From Longimicrobium terrae (GTDB taxonomy: Bacteria; Gemmatimonadota; Gemmatimonadetes; Longimicrobiales; Longimicrobiaceae), in contig NZ_JACHIA010000003.1 of NCBI RefSeq assembly GCF_014202995.1, positions 248,001-312,000 of the forward strand: a stretch of 64,000 nt of DNA. The letters are read 5' to 3'. Of this stretch, positions 23,593 to 32,487 are shown one piece after another. The number at the start of each line of letters is the position of its first letter. Positions within the stretch are counted from its first letter, which is position 1. Position numbers and translations under genes: made by a program. The notes beneath the pieces are model-generated. The model did not search any database. It worked only from the letters and a program-made list of their open reading frames with translations, and was not told where the DNA came from.

Positions 23593-23934
23593 TCATCCCC
23601 AGAAGATCCCCAGCGGATCGCTGTCGACCTCGGCCAAGCACCGCTTGAGGGAGACGGGTGCCAAGTCCTGGTACTGATGAAAGCGGTCGTTGCGGTCGCC
23701 CCAGTACAGTTCCCACTTCCCGTCCGACTCGGCGTACTTGAACTTGGCGACGACCCGATCGCCCCACTCCTCCCGCCGCTTCCAGTGACACCGCTGTTCG
23801 GTCAGCGAAATCGTCGCGCCCCGGACGGTCCACGACATTCGCACCTCGTCCGCGGCGTGGGCCGGCACCCGATTGCGGCAGTATGCATCCAGCAGAACGC
23901 GAGCGGCTTCGGCGACCAGCGGCGGGAGGGCCAT
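23593..23934 (-). CDS. DUF3024 domain protein
   Basis: The 113-residue protein resembles the DUF3024 family: RMSWTVRGATISLTEQR, then WGDRVVAKFKY and WELYWGDRNDRFHQY. Function is unknown. ATG at 23934 (MALPPLVAEAARVLLDAYC) matches the usual N terminus. A TTG at 23985 overlapping the upstream stop would add 17 unconserved residues. It is probably co-transcribed with the gene just upstream at 23982-24317. Confidence 0.75.
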   Translation of the reverse strand: MALPPLVAEAARVLLDAYCRNRVPAHAADEVRMSWTVRGATISLTEQRCHWKRREEWGDRVVAKFKYAESDGKWELYWGDRNDRFHQYQDLAPVSLKRCLAEVDSDPLGIFWG

Positions 23935-23981
23935 CGGATTTCGGGATGAGGGGAAAGTCGGGGACGCGAGTGATCGCGTGA

Positions 23982-24317
23982 TCAATCCGTTCTGAAGCGG
24001 CGGATGAGCGATTCGCAGGCGGCGAAAGCAACCTCGCGGTAAAAGGCTTCGGCCTCGGCGATCTGCGCGTCCGCGCGGGCGAGCGCGTCCGGATTCCAGT
24101 ACCGCCGCGCGCTCCCCGACGGCAGGTGGTCCTCCTGGGAGTCGATGCCGAGAAAGACCAGCAGATCCTCATCCATCTCGTGCAGCCCGGCGCCCCACCG
24201 ATACTGCATCATGGCGGCCGAACCCGGCAGCACGCCGGTTTCACCGCGCAGGATCTTTCGTGCGAGGGTCACCATCTCGTCACGCAGCCGCCGCGCCTCT
24301 GGCTCATTTCTGTCCAT
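23982..24317 (-). CDS. Hypothetical small cytoplasmic protein
   Basis: I do not recognise this 111-residue protein with confidence. It is mostly helical and acidic, with a LLVFLGIDSQEDHLPSG turn in the centre flanked by a helix on each side, no signal peptide and no cysteine cluster beyond one Cys. The pattern recalls small proteins of unknown function that sit in immunity-like or housekeeping pairs. It is likely translated with the DUF3024 gene, whose frame overlaps its stop. Confidence 0.7.
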   Translation of the reverse strand: MDRNEPEARRLRDEMVTLARKILRGETGVLPGSAAMMQYRWGAGLHEMDEDLLVFLGIDSQEDHLPSGSARRYWNPDALARADAQIAEAEAFYREVAFAACESLIRRFRTD

Positions 24318-24353
24318 CGACCGTCCTCCGGGACCCTGAGGAATGCAACTGAA

Positions 24354-24385
24354 AACGGCCTCCGCACGCGTGTGCGGAGGCCGTT
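24354..24385 (-). terminator. Terminator of the fatty-acid synthesis operon
   Basis: AACGGCCTCCGCAC / GTGCGGAGGCCGTT hairpin; on the minus strand it is followed by TTTTC. It lies just downstream of fabF. Confidence 0.85.
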
Positions 24386-24410
24386 CATCAACCCGCCGTG
24401 ACGAGGGAAA

Positions 24411-25658
24411 CTACGCGTCCCAGCGGCGAACCGCGAGCGACACGTTGTGCCCGCCGAAGCCGGCGGAGTTGCTGAGCGCCAGCCGCACCGGCCGCTCCGT
24501 CACCCCGTCCGTTCCGTAGTTCAGGTCGCACTCCGGGTCCGGCGTGCTGTAGTTGATGGTGGGCGGGATCTTTCCCGTCCGGCACACCAGCGCGCTGAAC
24601 ACCCCCTCGATGGCGCCCGCGGCGCCCAGCAGGTGCCCCGTCATGCTCTTGGTGCTCCCCACGATGATCTCGCGCGCGTGGTCGCCCAGCACGAGCTTGA
24701 TGGCGCCCGTCTCGTTGCTGTCGTTGAGCGGCGTGCTGGTGCCGTGCGCGTTCACGTAGTCCACGTCGGCGGGCTTGGCGCCCGCCTCGCGCAGCGCCAT
24801 CCGCATCGCCCGCGCGAGCCCCTCGTGGTTCTCCGGCTGCCCGGTGATGTGGTACGCGTCGCCCGTCAACCCGTAGCCCACGACTTCGGCCAGGATGGTG
24901 GCGCCGCGGGCCAGGGCGTGCTCCAGTTCCTCCAGCACCAGCATCCCCGCCCCTTCGCCCAGCACGAAGCCGTCGCGGGTGGCGTCGAACGGCCGGCTCG
25001 CCGTTTCCGGCGAATCGTTGCGCGTGCTGAGCGCCGTCATGTTGGCGAAGCCCGCCATGGCCATGGGCGAAATGGCCGCCTCGGCGCCGCCCGCCAGCAT
25101 CAGGTCGGCGTCGCCGTTCTTGATGTGCCGGAACGCGTTGCCGATGGCGTGCGCGCCGCTGGCGCAGGCGCTGACGGTGCAGTAGTTGGGGCCCTTGAGC
25201 CCGTACCGGATGCTCACCAGCCCCGCCGCGATGTCGCTGATGAACATGGGGACGAAGAAGGGCGACACGCGCCCCGGCCCCTTCTCCACCAGGCGGCTGT
25301 GCTGCTCCTCGAAGGTCTGAATGCCGCCGATGCCGCTGGCGACGATCACCCCGAACGCTTCGGGATCGATGGAGCCCAGGCCTTGGTCCAGCCCGGCCTC
25401 GCGCATGGCCTGCACCGACGCGGCGATGGCCAGCTGGCTGTAGCGGTCCGTGCGCTTGACCTCCTTGCGGTCAATGTAGGCGCCGGGGTCAAACCCCTTC
25501 ACCTCGGCCGCGAAGCGCACGGGGTACTCGGATGCGTCGAACTGCGTAATGGGACCGGTACCGCTACGCCCGTCGAGCAGGGCCGCCCAGGATTCCTGGA
25601 CGTCCAGCCCGACGGGCGTTACGAGGCCGGTCCCGGTAATCACGACTCGGCGATTCAT
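24411..25658 (-). CDS. fabF: Beta-ketoacyl-ACP synthase II
   Basis: FabF condenses malonyl-ACP with acyl-ACP to elongate fatty acids. The 415-residue protein has the Cys-His-His triad: Cys in VSACASGAHAIG, His in VNAHGTSTPLND and His in SMTGHLLGAAG. The N terminus RRVVITGTGLVTPVG and C-terminal SNSAGFGGHN are family hallmarks. It is the last gene of the yceD-rpmF-plsX-fabH-fabD-fabG-acpP-fabF operon and is followed by a terminator. Confidence 0.98.
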   Translation of the reverse strand: MNRRVVITGTGLVTPVGLDVQESWAALLDGRSGTGPITQFDASEYPVRFAAEVKGFDPGAYIDRKEVKRTDRYSQLAIAASVQAMREAGLDQGLGSIDPEAFGVIVASGIGGIQTFEEQHSRLVEKGPGRVSPFFVPMFISDIAAGLVSIRYGLKGPNYCTVSACASGAHAIGNAFRHIKNGDADLMLAGGAEAAISPMAMAGFANMTALSTRNDSPETASRPFDATRDGFVLGEGAGMLVLEELEHALARGATILAEVVGYGLTGDAYHITGQPENHEGLARAMRMALREAGAKPADVDYVNAHGTSTPLNDSNETGAIKLVLGDHAREIIVGSTKSMTGHLLGAAGAIEGVFSALVCRTGKIPPTINYSTPDPECDLNYGTDGVTERPVRLALSNSAGFGGHNVSLAVRRWDA

Positions 25659-25742
25659 CAGCCGCTCCGGGAAATCGGGACGTGGACCGGACCGCCCGCG
25701 GGGGGCGGCCTATGGAAGTTCGAGCGGGGCGAGCCGTGCGGC

Positions 25743-25979
25743 TCAGCCCTGGTTGCTCGAGATGTAGCTGATGGCGTCGCCCACCGTGCGCAGCTTCTCG
25801 GCCTCTTCGTCCGGAATCTCCATCCCGAACTCTTCCTCGAAAGCCATCACCAGCTCCACGGTGTCCAGCGAGTCAGCGCCAAGGTCCTCCACGAACGAGG
25901 CCTCCGGGGTCACCTTCTCGGCGTCCACGCCCAGCTCGTTGATGATGATTTCCTTGACCTTCGCCTCGATGTCCGCCAT
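25743..25979 (-). CDS. acpP: Acyl carrier protein
   Basis: This acidic 78-residue protein carries the phosphopantetheine attachment serine in [18 protein letters not shown]. It holds growing acyl chains for the Fab enzymes encoded around it. It sits between fabG and fabF, its usual place, with an AGGAGA ribosome-binding site upstream. Gaps of about 85 bases on each side are larger than elsewhere in the operon, and acpP is often more strongly expressed than its neighbours. Confidence 0.98.
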   Translation of the reverse strand: MADIEAKVKEIIINELGVDAEKVTPEASFVEDLGADSLDTVELVMAFEEEFGMEIPDEEAEKLRTVGDAISYISSNQG

Positions 25980-26065
25980 TTCCCGTCTCCTGTTTGGTTT
26001 TAGCGTGCGGCCCCCGCCGTGCTCGCCGCCGGGGCTCCCGTTCCTGCGTTGTGTGGCCGTCCTGC

Positions 26066-26827
26066 CTACATCACCATCCCGCCATCCACCACCAGCACCT
26101 GCCCGGTGATGTACGCCGCGCCCGGCCCCGCGAGAAAGCGCACCGCGGGAGCAATGTCTTCCGGCCGCCCCAGCCGTCCCAGCGCGATGGAACCCATCAG
26201 TGCGCCGCGGGCGGCTTCGGGCAGCTCGCTCGTCATGTCCGTCTCAATGTACCCCGGGGCGACCGCGTTGACCAGAACTCCCCGCCCGGCGAGTTCCTTG
26301 GCCACCGACTTGGTCATCCCGATGAGCCCCGCCTTGCTGGCCGCGTAGTTGGCCTGCCCGGCGTTGCCCGTGATCCCCACCACGCTGGTGATGTTGATGA
26401 CGCGCCCGGCGCGCCGCTTCATCATTCCGCGCGAGGCGGCGCGCATGAGGTTGAAGGCGCCGCGCAGGTTGGTGTCCAGCACGGCGTCCCAGTCCTCGTC
26501 CTTGATGCGCATGAGGACGTTGTCGCGCGTGACGCCGGCGTTGTTCACCAGCACGTCCAGCGACCCCATCTCGCCCTCCACCGTCTTTACCAGCTCGGTG
26601 CAGGCGGCGGAGTTCGCCACGTCGCAGGCGTAGCCCCGGTGCCCTTCGCCGGGCAGTTCGGCCGCGGCCTGCTGCGCCCGCGCACCGTCGCGCGCCACCA
26701 CCGCCACCCTGGCCCCCGCCGATGCCAGCTCCCGCGCGATGGCGAGGCCGATGCCGCGGGAGCCGCCCGTCACCAGCGCGACCTGGCCCGAAAGCTCCAC
26801 AGGAATCTCCGAAAAGAGTAGTGCCAA
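26066..26827 (-). CDS. fabG: 3-oxoacyl-ACP reductase
   Basis: FabG reduces 3-ketoacyl-ACP with NADPH. The 253-residue SDR has the nucleotide motif [13 protein letters not shown] in [13 protein letters not shown], catalytic Ser in NITSVVG and YAASKAG. It ends with VDGGMVM. The start may be ATG 26827 or the GTG at 26800, which has CGGAG upstream; the latter gives the shorter, more usual N terminus. It lies between fabD and acpP, separated from fabD by an inverted repeat. Confidence 0.97.
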   Translation of the reverse strand: MALLFSEIPVELSGQVALVTGGSRGIGLAIARELASAGARVAVVARDGARAQQAAAELPGEGHRGYACDVANSAACTELVKTVEGEMGSLDVLVNNAGVTRDNVLMRIKDEDWDAVLDTNLRGAFNLMRAASRGMMKRRAGRVINITSVVGITGNAGQANYAASKAGLIGMTKSVAKELAGRGVLVNAVAPGYIETDMTSELPEAARGALMGSIALGRLGRPEDIAPAVRFLAGPGAAYITGQVLVVDGGMVM

Positions 26828-26838
26828 GGGCGAACGGA

Positions 26839-26927
26839 AGTGCCCAGTGCCCAGTGCTCAGTGCCTAATGTCGGATCCACAGCGCCCGATCCTGCTGGGC
26901 ACCGGGCACTCCGGCACTGGGCACTGC
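26839..26927. repeat. Inverted AGTGCCC repeat inside the fab operon
   Basis: The arms AGTGCCCAGTGCCCAGTGC (26839 on) and GCACTCCGGCACTGGGCACT (to 26927) face each other between fabD and fabG. Related AGTGCCCAG/CTGGGCACT pieces flank the gap at 44230-44540. It could act as an mRNA stem-loop within the operon. Confidence 0.7.
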
Positions 26928-26938
26928 AGTTCCGCAGT

Positions 26939-27880
26939 TCAGCCGTTCAGGTACTCGGCAATCGCATCCGCCGTGCCCAGCGCCGTTCCGCGGCCGTTGG
27001 CGGCGGGGTCGATGCGCTTGAGCATGGTCACCAGCACCTTGCCGGCCCCCACCTCCACGAACCGCTCCGCGCCCATCTGCAGCATCGTGCGGACCGACTG
27101 GGTCCAGCGTACCGGGGACGTGAGCTGCTCCACAAGCAGCCGCTGCGCCTCAGCGCCGTCCGTCACCGGTGACGCGGTCACGTTGCTGATGACCGGGAAC
27201 GCGGGGCCGCCGAACGCCGCGCCTTCCAGCTGCGCGCGCAGGCCCTCTTCCGCCACCGCCATCAGCGGCGAGTGGAACGCGCCCGACACGTTCAATCCCT
27301 GCACCTTCTTGGCGCCCGCCGAAACCAGCATGGGCCCCACCCGCTCCACCGCCGCCACGTCGCCGCTCACCACCACCTGGCCGGGAGAGTTGAAGTTGGC
27401 GGGCACGACGACCGAATCTTCGGTCGATGCCTCGCGGCAGACGCCTTCCACCACGTCGTCGTCCAGCCCCAGCACGGCGGCCATGGTCCCCGGCCGCGCG
27501 TTGCCGCTCTGCAGCATCAGCTCGCCGCGGCGGCGCACCGTGCGCACCGCGTCGGCAAAGGCCAGCGAGCCCGCGGCGTGGTACGCGCTGAACTCGCCCA
27601 GCGAGTGCCCGGCCGCGGCCACCACGTCGATGTCCGCGCCCTTGAGCACCGCCCAGACTGCGGCGCTGTGGACGAGGAGGGCGGGCTGCGCGTTCACGGT
27701 CAGCGTCAGCTCCTCCGCCGGCCCTTCCCACATCAGGGTGGAGAGGGAGAAGCCCAGCGCGTCGTCCGCTTCCTGGAACAGGGCGCGCGCCTCGGGAAAG
27801 CGCTCCGCCAGGTCGCGGCCCATCCCCACCGCCTGCGATCCCTGCCCCGGAAAGAGCAGGGCGATCCGTTCGCCGTTCAT
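26939..27880 (-). CDS. fabD: Malonyl-CoA:ACP transacylase
   Basis: FabD moves malonyl from CoA to ACP, feeding elongation. In this 313-residue protein the nucleophile serine is in AAAGHSLGEFSAY and the catalytic His lies in VSGAFHSPLM. The N terminus IALLFPGQGSQAVGM is diagnostic. It starts one base after the fabH stop region, so translation is tightly coupled. Confidence 0.97.
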   Translation of the reverse strand: MNGERIALLFPGQGSQAVGMGRDLAERFPEARALFQEADDALGFSLSTLMWEGPAEELTLTVNAQPALLVHSAAVWAVLKGADIDVVAAAGHSLGEFSAYHAAGSLAFADAVRTVRRRGELMLQSGNARPGTMAAVLGLDDDVVEGVCREASTEDSVVVPANFNSPGQVVVSGDVAAVERVGPMLVSAGAKKVQGLNVSGAFHSPLMAVAEEGLRAQLEGAAFGGPAFPVISNVTASPVTDGAEAQRLLVEQLTSPVRWTQSVRTMLQMGAERFVEVGAGKVLVTMLKRIDPAANGRGTALGTADAIAEYLNG

Positions 27881-27881
27881 C

Positions 27882-28877
27882 TCAGAGCCGCACCACGTTG
27901 GAGGCCCACGTGAATCCCGCGCCGAACGCCACCATCAGCACCAGCGACCCCGGCCCCGCGCGCCCCTGCTCGATCGCCTCGTCCAGCGCGACCGGGATGG
28001 AGGCCGACGACATGTTGCCGTAGCGGTCCACGTTCACGAAGACCTTTTCCATCGGCATCTTCGCGTACTTGGCGGTGCTTTCGATGATGCGGATGTTGGC
28101 CTGGTGCGGCACCATCAGGTCGATCTCGTCGGCCGTCACGCCCGCGCGCTGCAGCGCCGTCTCCGCGGCTTCGCACATGGCGCGCACGGCGGACTTGAAG
28201 ACCTCGGGCCCGGCCATCTTCACGAAGTGGCTGCGCTCGTCCAGCACGGAAATGTCCAGCGGAAAGCGCGCGCCGCCGCCCGGACGGTACAGCAGGTCCG
28301 CCAGCGTGCCGTCGCTCTTCATGTAGGTGCTCAGGATGCCGCGCTCGTCGTCGGCCTTGCGGACGACGGCCGCGCCGGCGCCGTCGCCGAACAGCACGCA
28401 GGTGGTGCGGTCCGTCCAGTCCACGATGGACGACATCTTTTCCGTCGCGCACACCAGCACGGTTTCTGCCTGACCGGAGGCGATGTGCGCCTCGGCCATG
28501 GACAGGCCGTACAGAAAGCCGGAGCACGCCGTGGCGTAGTCGTACGCCGCGGCGTTGCGAGCGCCCAGCAGGGCCTGCACGTCGCAGGCGGTGCTGGGAA
28601 GCAGCCGGTCGGGGGTGGCGGTGCTGAGCAGGATCATGTCCAGATCCATGGCCGTGATCCCGGCGCGCTCCATGGCGATGCGCGCGGCGCCGGCGGCCAT
28701 GTCGGCGGCGCCGGTGTCCTTGTCGGCAATGCGCCGCTCGCGGATGCCGGTGCGGGAGCGGATCCACTCGTCGTTGGTGTCGACGAGCGTTTCCATCTCG
28801 GCGTTGGTCACCACGCGCGGCGGCGAGAACCGGCCGGTGCTCACCAGCCGCGCGCGGGGGGCGTTGGATGGGATCAT
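27882..28877 (-). CDS. fabH: Beta-ketoacyl-ACP synthase III
   Basis: FabH starts fatty-acid synthesis by condensing an acyl-CoA with malonyl-ACP. The 331-residue protein has the catalytic Cys in YDYATACSGFLYGL, His in MVPHQANIRI and Asn in NVDRYGNMSSAS. The ATG at 28877 overlaps the plsX stop by ATGA; the frame extends upstream but only through plsX in another reading. The acyl-CoA preference (acetyl or branched) cannot be told from sequence alone. Confidence 0.97.
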   Translation of the reverse strand: MIPSNAPRARLVSTGRFSPPRVVTNAEMETLVDTNDEWIRSRTGIRERRIADKDTGAADMAAGAARIAMERAGITAMDLDMILLSTATPDRLLPSTACDVQALLGARNAAAYDYATACSGFLYGLSMAEAHIASGQAETVLVCATEKMSSIVDWTDRTTCVLFGDGAGAAVVRKADDERGILSTYMKSDGTLADLLYRPGGGARFPLDISVLDERSHFVKMAGPEVFKSAVRAMCEAAETALQRAGVTADEIDLMVPHQANIRIIESTAKYAKMPMEKVFVNVDRYGNMSSASIPVALDEAIEQGRAGPGSLVLMVAFGAGFTWASNVVRL

Positions 28878-29878
28878 GATGCCTGCGGGGAGGGAGCGTC
28901 CGCGTTCAGGGCCATGAGCGCCTTCATGTGCGGCACCATCTGGCGCTGCACCGACTGCGCGGCAACGTCGATGGCGTTGCGGATGGCCAGGGGCGGCGAG
29001 CCGCCGTGGCCGATGATGACGACGCCGTTGACGCCCAGCAGAGGAGCGCCCCCGATGCCCGCGTAGTCCAGGCTGCGGAAGAGGCGGTCCAGGTCCAGCT
29101 GCGCGCCCGTTTCGGCGAGTTCGCGCCGCAGCATGCCCCCGATGAGGCCGGCGACGGACTCGTAGAACTTGAGCATCACGTTGCCCACGAACCCGTCGGC
29201 CACCAGCACGTCGCACTTGCCGCTCACGATCTCGCGGCCCTCGACGTTGCCGATGAAGTTCAGGTTGGGAAGGCGGGCCAGCAGGTGGTGCGCCTCCAGC
29301 ACCACCTCGTTCCCCTTCTCGGGCTCGGTGCCGATGTTCAGCAGCCCCACGCGCGGATTGGGAATGCCCCACATGTCGGAAACGTACACGCTTCCCAGCT
29401 GGGCGAACTGAACCAGTTGGTGGGCCTTGCAGTCCACGTTGGCCCCCACGTCCAGCGCCAGGCACTTGCCCGTGGCGGTGGGAATGCGGGCGCCCACCGG
29501 GGGGCGGTCCACGCCGGGAATGGCGCGCAGAATGACAAGCGAGGCCGCCATCACCGCGCCCGTGCTGCCGGCGCTGATGAAGGCGTCCACCTGGCCCGCC
29601 TGCAGCATGCGCACCCCGACGACGATGGAGGAGTCGCGCTTGCGGCGGATGGCCGTGGCGGGGGACTCGCCCATCTCGATTACTTCGGAGGCGTGCGCGA
29701 TCTCCAGCCGGTCGCGCGGCGCGTCGGGAAAACGCGCCAGCTCGGCTTCAATGCGCTCCGTGTCGCCGACCAGGACAACGCGAACGTCGTCGGACCGGTC
29801 AAGCAAAGCTCCGACCGCGCCCTCGACCTCAACGGCCGGGGCACGATCGGAGCCCATCGCGTCCAGCGCGATCCGCAT
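28874..29878 (-). CDS. plsX: Phosphate acyltransferase PlsX
   Basis: PlsX makes acyl-phosphate from acyl-ACP for phospholipid synthesis. The 334-residue protein starts MRIALDAMGSDRAP and has GNVEGREIVSGKCDVLVADGF-type family features (residues about 175-195) and FISAGSTGAVMA. It lies in the standard position between rpmF and fabH and overlaps fabH by four bases. PlsY is not in the window. Confidence 0.97.
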   Translation of the reverse strand: MRIALDAMGSDRAPAVEVEGAVGALLDRSDDVRVVLVGDTERIEAELARFPDAPRDRLEIAHASEVIEMGESPATAIRRKRDSSIVVGVRMLQAGQVDAFISAGSTGAVMAASLVILRAIPGVDRPPVGARIPTATGKCLALDVGANVDCKAHQLVQFAQLGSVYVSDMWGIPNPRVGLLNIGTEPEKGNEVVLEAHHLLARLPNLNFIGNVEGREIVSGKCDVLVADGFVGNVMLKFYESVAGLIGGMLRRELAETGAQLDLDRLFRSLDYAGIGGAPLLGVNGVVIIGHGGSPPLAIRNAIDVAAQSVQRQMVPHMKALMALNADAPSPQAS

Positions 29879-29905
29879 GATGAATGGTCTGGGTTGACGG
29901 TTCGG

Positions 29906-30088
29906 CTAGAACTCGTCGACCTCGACCCGCTGCTCCTTGCGGTAATATCCGCAATTGGCGCAGATGCGATGCGGAAGGTGCGGGTCGCCGCACTGCGGGC
30001 ACGCGTTGAACGAAGGCATCGCGGCCTTCACGTGCGTGCGGCGCTTGCGCTGGCGCTGCTTGGACTGGCGTCGCTTCGGTACGGCCAT
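29906..30088 (-). CDS. rpmF: Ribosomal protein bL32
   Basis: This is a 60-residue large-subunit protein. MAVPKRRQSKQRQRKRRTH is the conserved basic start. Two CxxC pairs (CPQC, CANC) form a zinc ribbon, so it is the zinc-binding (C+) form. It lies between yceD and plsX as in many bacteria. Confidence 0.98.
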   Translation of the reverse strand: MAVPKRRQSKQRQRKRRTHVKAAMPSFNACPQCGDPHLPHRICANCGYYRKEQRVEVDEF

Positions 30089-30119
30089 CGGAGCCCCCTG
30101 CTCTGCGTATCTAGGTTGA

Positions 30120-30626
30120 TCAGTTGAACTTGACGTTCTTCAATGCGTCCCAGGGGCTCTCGGCCTGCTCGGGTACGCACTCGCACTGCCCCGTGTTGAG
30201 GTCCGTGCCGCACTGCGGGCAGAGCCCGCGGCACTCCTCGTCGCACAGGGCGAACTCCGGTGCCCGCAGAAGCAGCTGCTCCCTGACGGCGTCCGTCAGA
30301 TCCAGCTCGTCTCCGCGGGCGGGGAGAGGGTAGACCTCTCCTTCCGCGCCTTCGTCTTCTTCCGTCAGCGGCTCGAAGAAGAAGTCTACTTCCTCGTCCA
30401 GCTTGTTGTCGACGGACGTGAGGCAGCGCCGGCAGGCAAGCCGCACCGTGGTGCGGAGCCGGCCGCGCACGAACACGCCTTCGCCGACGGAGCGGGCCTT
30501 CAGCTCCACGTCCAGCGGTGCGGCCAGTTCCACTCCGGCGTCTTCCCACATGGGGTCGTCCGGGGCGATCTGCTGGTGAACCTGCACTTCCGCGCGGTCC
30601 AGTGCCGCCAGGCTGACTTTCAACAT
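30120..30626 (-). CDS. yceD: YceD/DUF177 family protein
   Basis: This 168-residue protein belongs to the DUF177 family, linked in E. coli to 23S rRNA accumulation. Family features are ACRRCLTSVDNKLDEEVDFFF and the C-terminal LCDEECRGLCPQCGTDLN, with Cys pairs suggesting a metal site. It is the first gene of the fatty-acid/phospholipid operon. The ATG is only about eight bases downstream of a -10 box, so its mRNA likely has almost no leader. Confidence 0.93.
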   Translation of the reverse strand: MLKVSLAALDRAEVQVHQQIAPDDPMWEDAGVELAAPLDVELKARSVGEGVFVRGRLRTTVRLACRRCLTSVDNKLDEEVDFFFEPLTEEDEGAEGEVYPLPARGDELDLTDAVREQLLLRAPEFALCDEECRGLCPQCGTDLNTGQCECVPEQAESPWDALKNVKFN

Positions 30627-30634
30627 AAACCGGA

Positions 30635-30663
30635 AAAGTATGCGGAAACCCGCGTTCTGTCAA
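30635..30663 (-). promoter_or_regulatory. Promoter of the yceD-rpmF-plsX-fab operon
   Basis: On the minus strand TTGACA (30663-30658) and TACTTT (30640-30635) are separated by 17 bases. The -10 ends eight bases before the yceD ATG. Confidence 0.85.
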
Positions 30664-31009
30664 CCTGACGCTCCGCGCGGGTGCGGGGGCGCCGGGATCG
30701 ACCCGATGGCCGGCTTCCGGCGCGATGCTGCCGGGGCTTTCGCGCGCCGGTTGAGCAAGGGGTGCGCCGGGAACGGGGCAGCGCCCGCCCGCCGGATGCG
30801 AAGGTGTCGTGTACACCGGGTTCGCGGTTCTGCTCCGCGGGTCCGTTTGTGCGGCCTCCGTGCCTCGTTCTGCCGTCGTGCGGGCCTGGGTGTTGGAACT
30901 GCCGTTTCACACGGAGGCCACGGAGGATGCACGGAGGTCACGGAGGAGTCCGCGGCGTGCCCCGCCCTCCGTCGCCTGCCCCGATCCGTGGCGGGGTGAT
31001 GATGAGCGG
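30664..31009. repeat. Gap with half copy of the palindromic element
   Basis: At 30897-30948 lies one arm of the element seen at 1029-1258 (AACTGCCGTTTCACACGG, then CACGGAGG units). No opposite arm is found here. The rest is GC-rich with no recognised gene. Confidence 0.75.
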
Positions 31010-31594
31010 TCAGCGCCGGGACGGACTTTCAATCACGGCGCCGTCCGCCAGGCGGAAGCGGTACACGTCGTCATTCCAGTCCGTCGTCATGACGTCGTCC
31101 TCCCCGATCGCGAAGTCCCCGGTGAAGATGTCACGGCCGCCCCCGCTCCACCGGATCGCGCCGTCCAGACCCAGGCGGGAGATGGAAAGCTCGCCACGGA
31201 CGATCAGGTCATCCGATCCCACAAACGCATGCAGGGCAAAGACGCACGCGGGGTCCGCCTCCGTCTCCCACCGCGGCTCCAGGCCGGGGATTCCGAACGC
31301 GTGCACGTCTTGCCCGAGCGCCAGGATCAGCAGGTCGCCCCGCACCAGCGCGCGCGCTTCGTCCGCGGGCGGCATGGCGGGAAACGTGATCAGCGCGACG
31401 GAGCGGACGCGGCGGCCGTCGTGGTACACCTCCACCCCCGCCGCGCGCCCCAACTCCTGGCCAAGCACGATTTCGCGGTCGTAGCGGCGCGGGTTATCGG
31501 CCGAGTTGGGCGTGTACGTGAGTTCGTCGCGGATCAGGACCGTCCACGAACCGGCGTCCAGCCGCAGCACGCCGGGCTCGTCGCCCTCGATCAC
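31010..31594 (-). CDS. Hypothetical protein, co-transcribed with holin-like gene
   Basis: I do not recognise this protein (about 194 aa). It lacks a signal peptide and is rich in beta-type stretches: LDAGSWTVLIRDELTYTP, RGDLLILALGQDVHAFG, SISRLGLDGAIRWSGG and DVYRFRLADGAVI. The spaced DGxxxW/R turns recall a partial beta-propeller or sensor domain. The GTG at 31594 overlaps the stop of the upstream holin-like gene (GTGA); the frame runs on upstream, but only as an antisense-free shadow of that gene. Confidence 0.65.
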   Translation of the reverse strand: MIEGDEPGVLRLDAGSWTVLIRDELTYTPNSADNPRRYDREIVLGQELGRAAGVEVYHDGRRVRSVALITFPAMPPADEARALVRGDLLILALGQDVHAFGIPGLEPRWETEADPACVFALHAFVGSDDLIVRGELSISRLGLDGAIRWSGGGRDIFTGDFAIGEDDVMTTDWNDDVYRFRLADGAVIESPSRR

Positions 31595-31956
31595 CGGTCG
31601 TCGTTGTCCTTGAGCAGCATCGACAGGAACCACGAGGCGATGCTGATGATGAGCGAGCCGATCACCGCCGACTTGAAGTCCAGCACGCGGAAGCCGTAGC
31701 CGAACTGGCCGGCGATGAAGCCGGTGAGGTACAGCATGGCCGCGTTGATGACCAGCAGCGCCAGCCCCAGCGTGAGCGCGATGATGCCGCATGCCAGCAT
31801 CTTGATGATGGGACGCACGATGGCGTTCACCAGCCCCAAAATTACGGCCACCACGAACAGCGTGGTGATGCGCCCGTCGTATTCCAGCCCGGGGAGCGCG
31901 TAGACGGCGATCCCCACCGCGGCGGCAGAGGCGATCCAGCGGAGAATCAGGTTCAC
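31591..31956 (-). CDS. Phage-holin-4-family small membrane protein
   Basis: This 121-residue protein has four hydrophobic helices and fits the Phage_holin_4_2 family (PF04020-type), widespread chromosomal proteins despite their name. Marks are ILRWIASAAAVGIAVYALPG at the N terminus and GLVNAIVRPIIKMLA after helix 2, followed by glycine-rich helices 3 and 4. The role is unknown, and no lysis gene is adjacent. It overlaps the next gene by four bases. Confidence 0.88.
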   Translation of the reverse strand: MNLILRWIASAAAVGIAVYALPGLEYDGRITTLFVVAVILGLVNAIVRPIIKMLACGIIALTLGLALLVINAAMLYLTGFIAGQFGYGFRVLDFKSAVIGSLIISIASWFLSMLLKDNDDR

Positions 31957-32487
31957 GGGAGAGGGGGAGTGCGTGAGTGCGTGAGTGCGTGAGTGCTGGG
32001 TGCGTTAGTGCGAAATTACGAGAGTGGGATACGGCGGACTCTCACGCCGGGATTCGCGCCGGGATTCGCGCCGCGCACAATCTGGCAGGTCGCGGCTCGG
32101 ATGGGAACGGGCTTGGCGGCGCGGGGCGGCGAGCGTGCTTTAGCGCTGCGTGAACGACGAGCCGCGAGAGAGCCGACGACCAGGGCGGTTACGCCGCGGT
32201 TGCGTGAGGGATGCGGGCCCGCAGGGGCGAGACGCCGGCGCGCGCGCTCTGGACGTGGAATCGCGAGGAGGCCGGGCGCGCCGGTGGCTCGACGCACTTG
32301 GGCACAGCTGTATCGTGCCCTAGTGCGCCCGCAGCCCGACCCGGAGCGCAGCGGAGGGGCACGCCCAGACACCCTTGCCTCCTCGTCGAGCTAATCCGTC
32401 CGGCACCACGCGTCTCTAGAAACACGCAGCGCAATCCGTTATCTTTCACGGCTGCACCACGCATCACAACCGCAAGGAGCAACGCCC
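31957..32487. repeat. Gap with AGTGCGTG low-complexity tract
   Basis: At 31967-32029 is a GTGCGTGAGTGCGTGAGTGC tract; related tracts lie at 9857-9912 and 39600-39680. At about 32046-32073 there is a short direct repeat of CGCCGGGATTCG. The remaining 400 bases show no gene that I can support. Confidence 0.7.

Noticed and set aside
31591-31956. Prophage lysis cassette
   Set aside because: The holin-4-type name is historical. There is no endolysin, integrase, capsid or tail gene, and the family is common on chromosomes.
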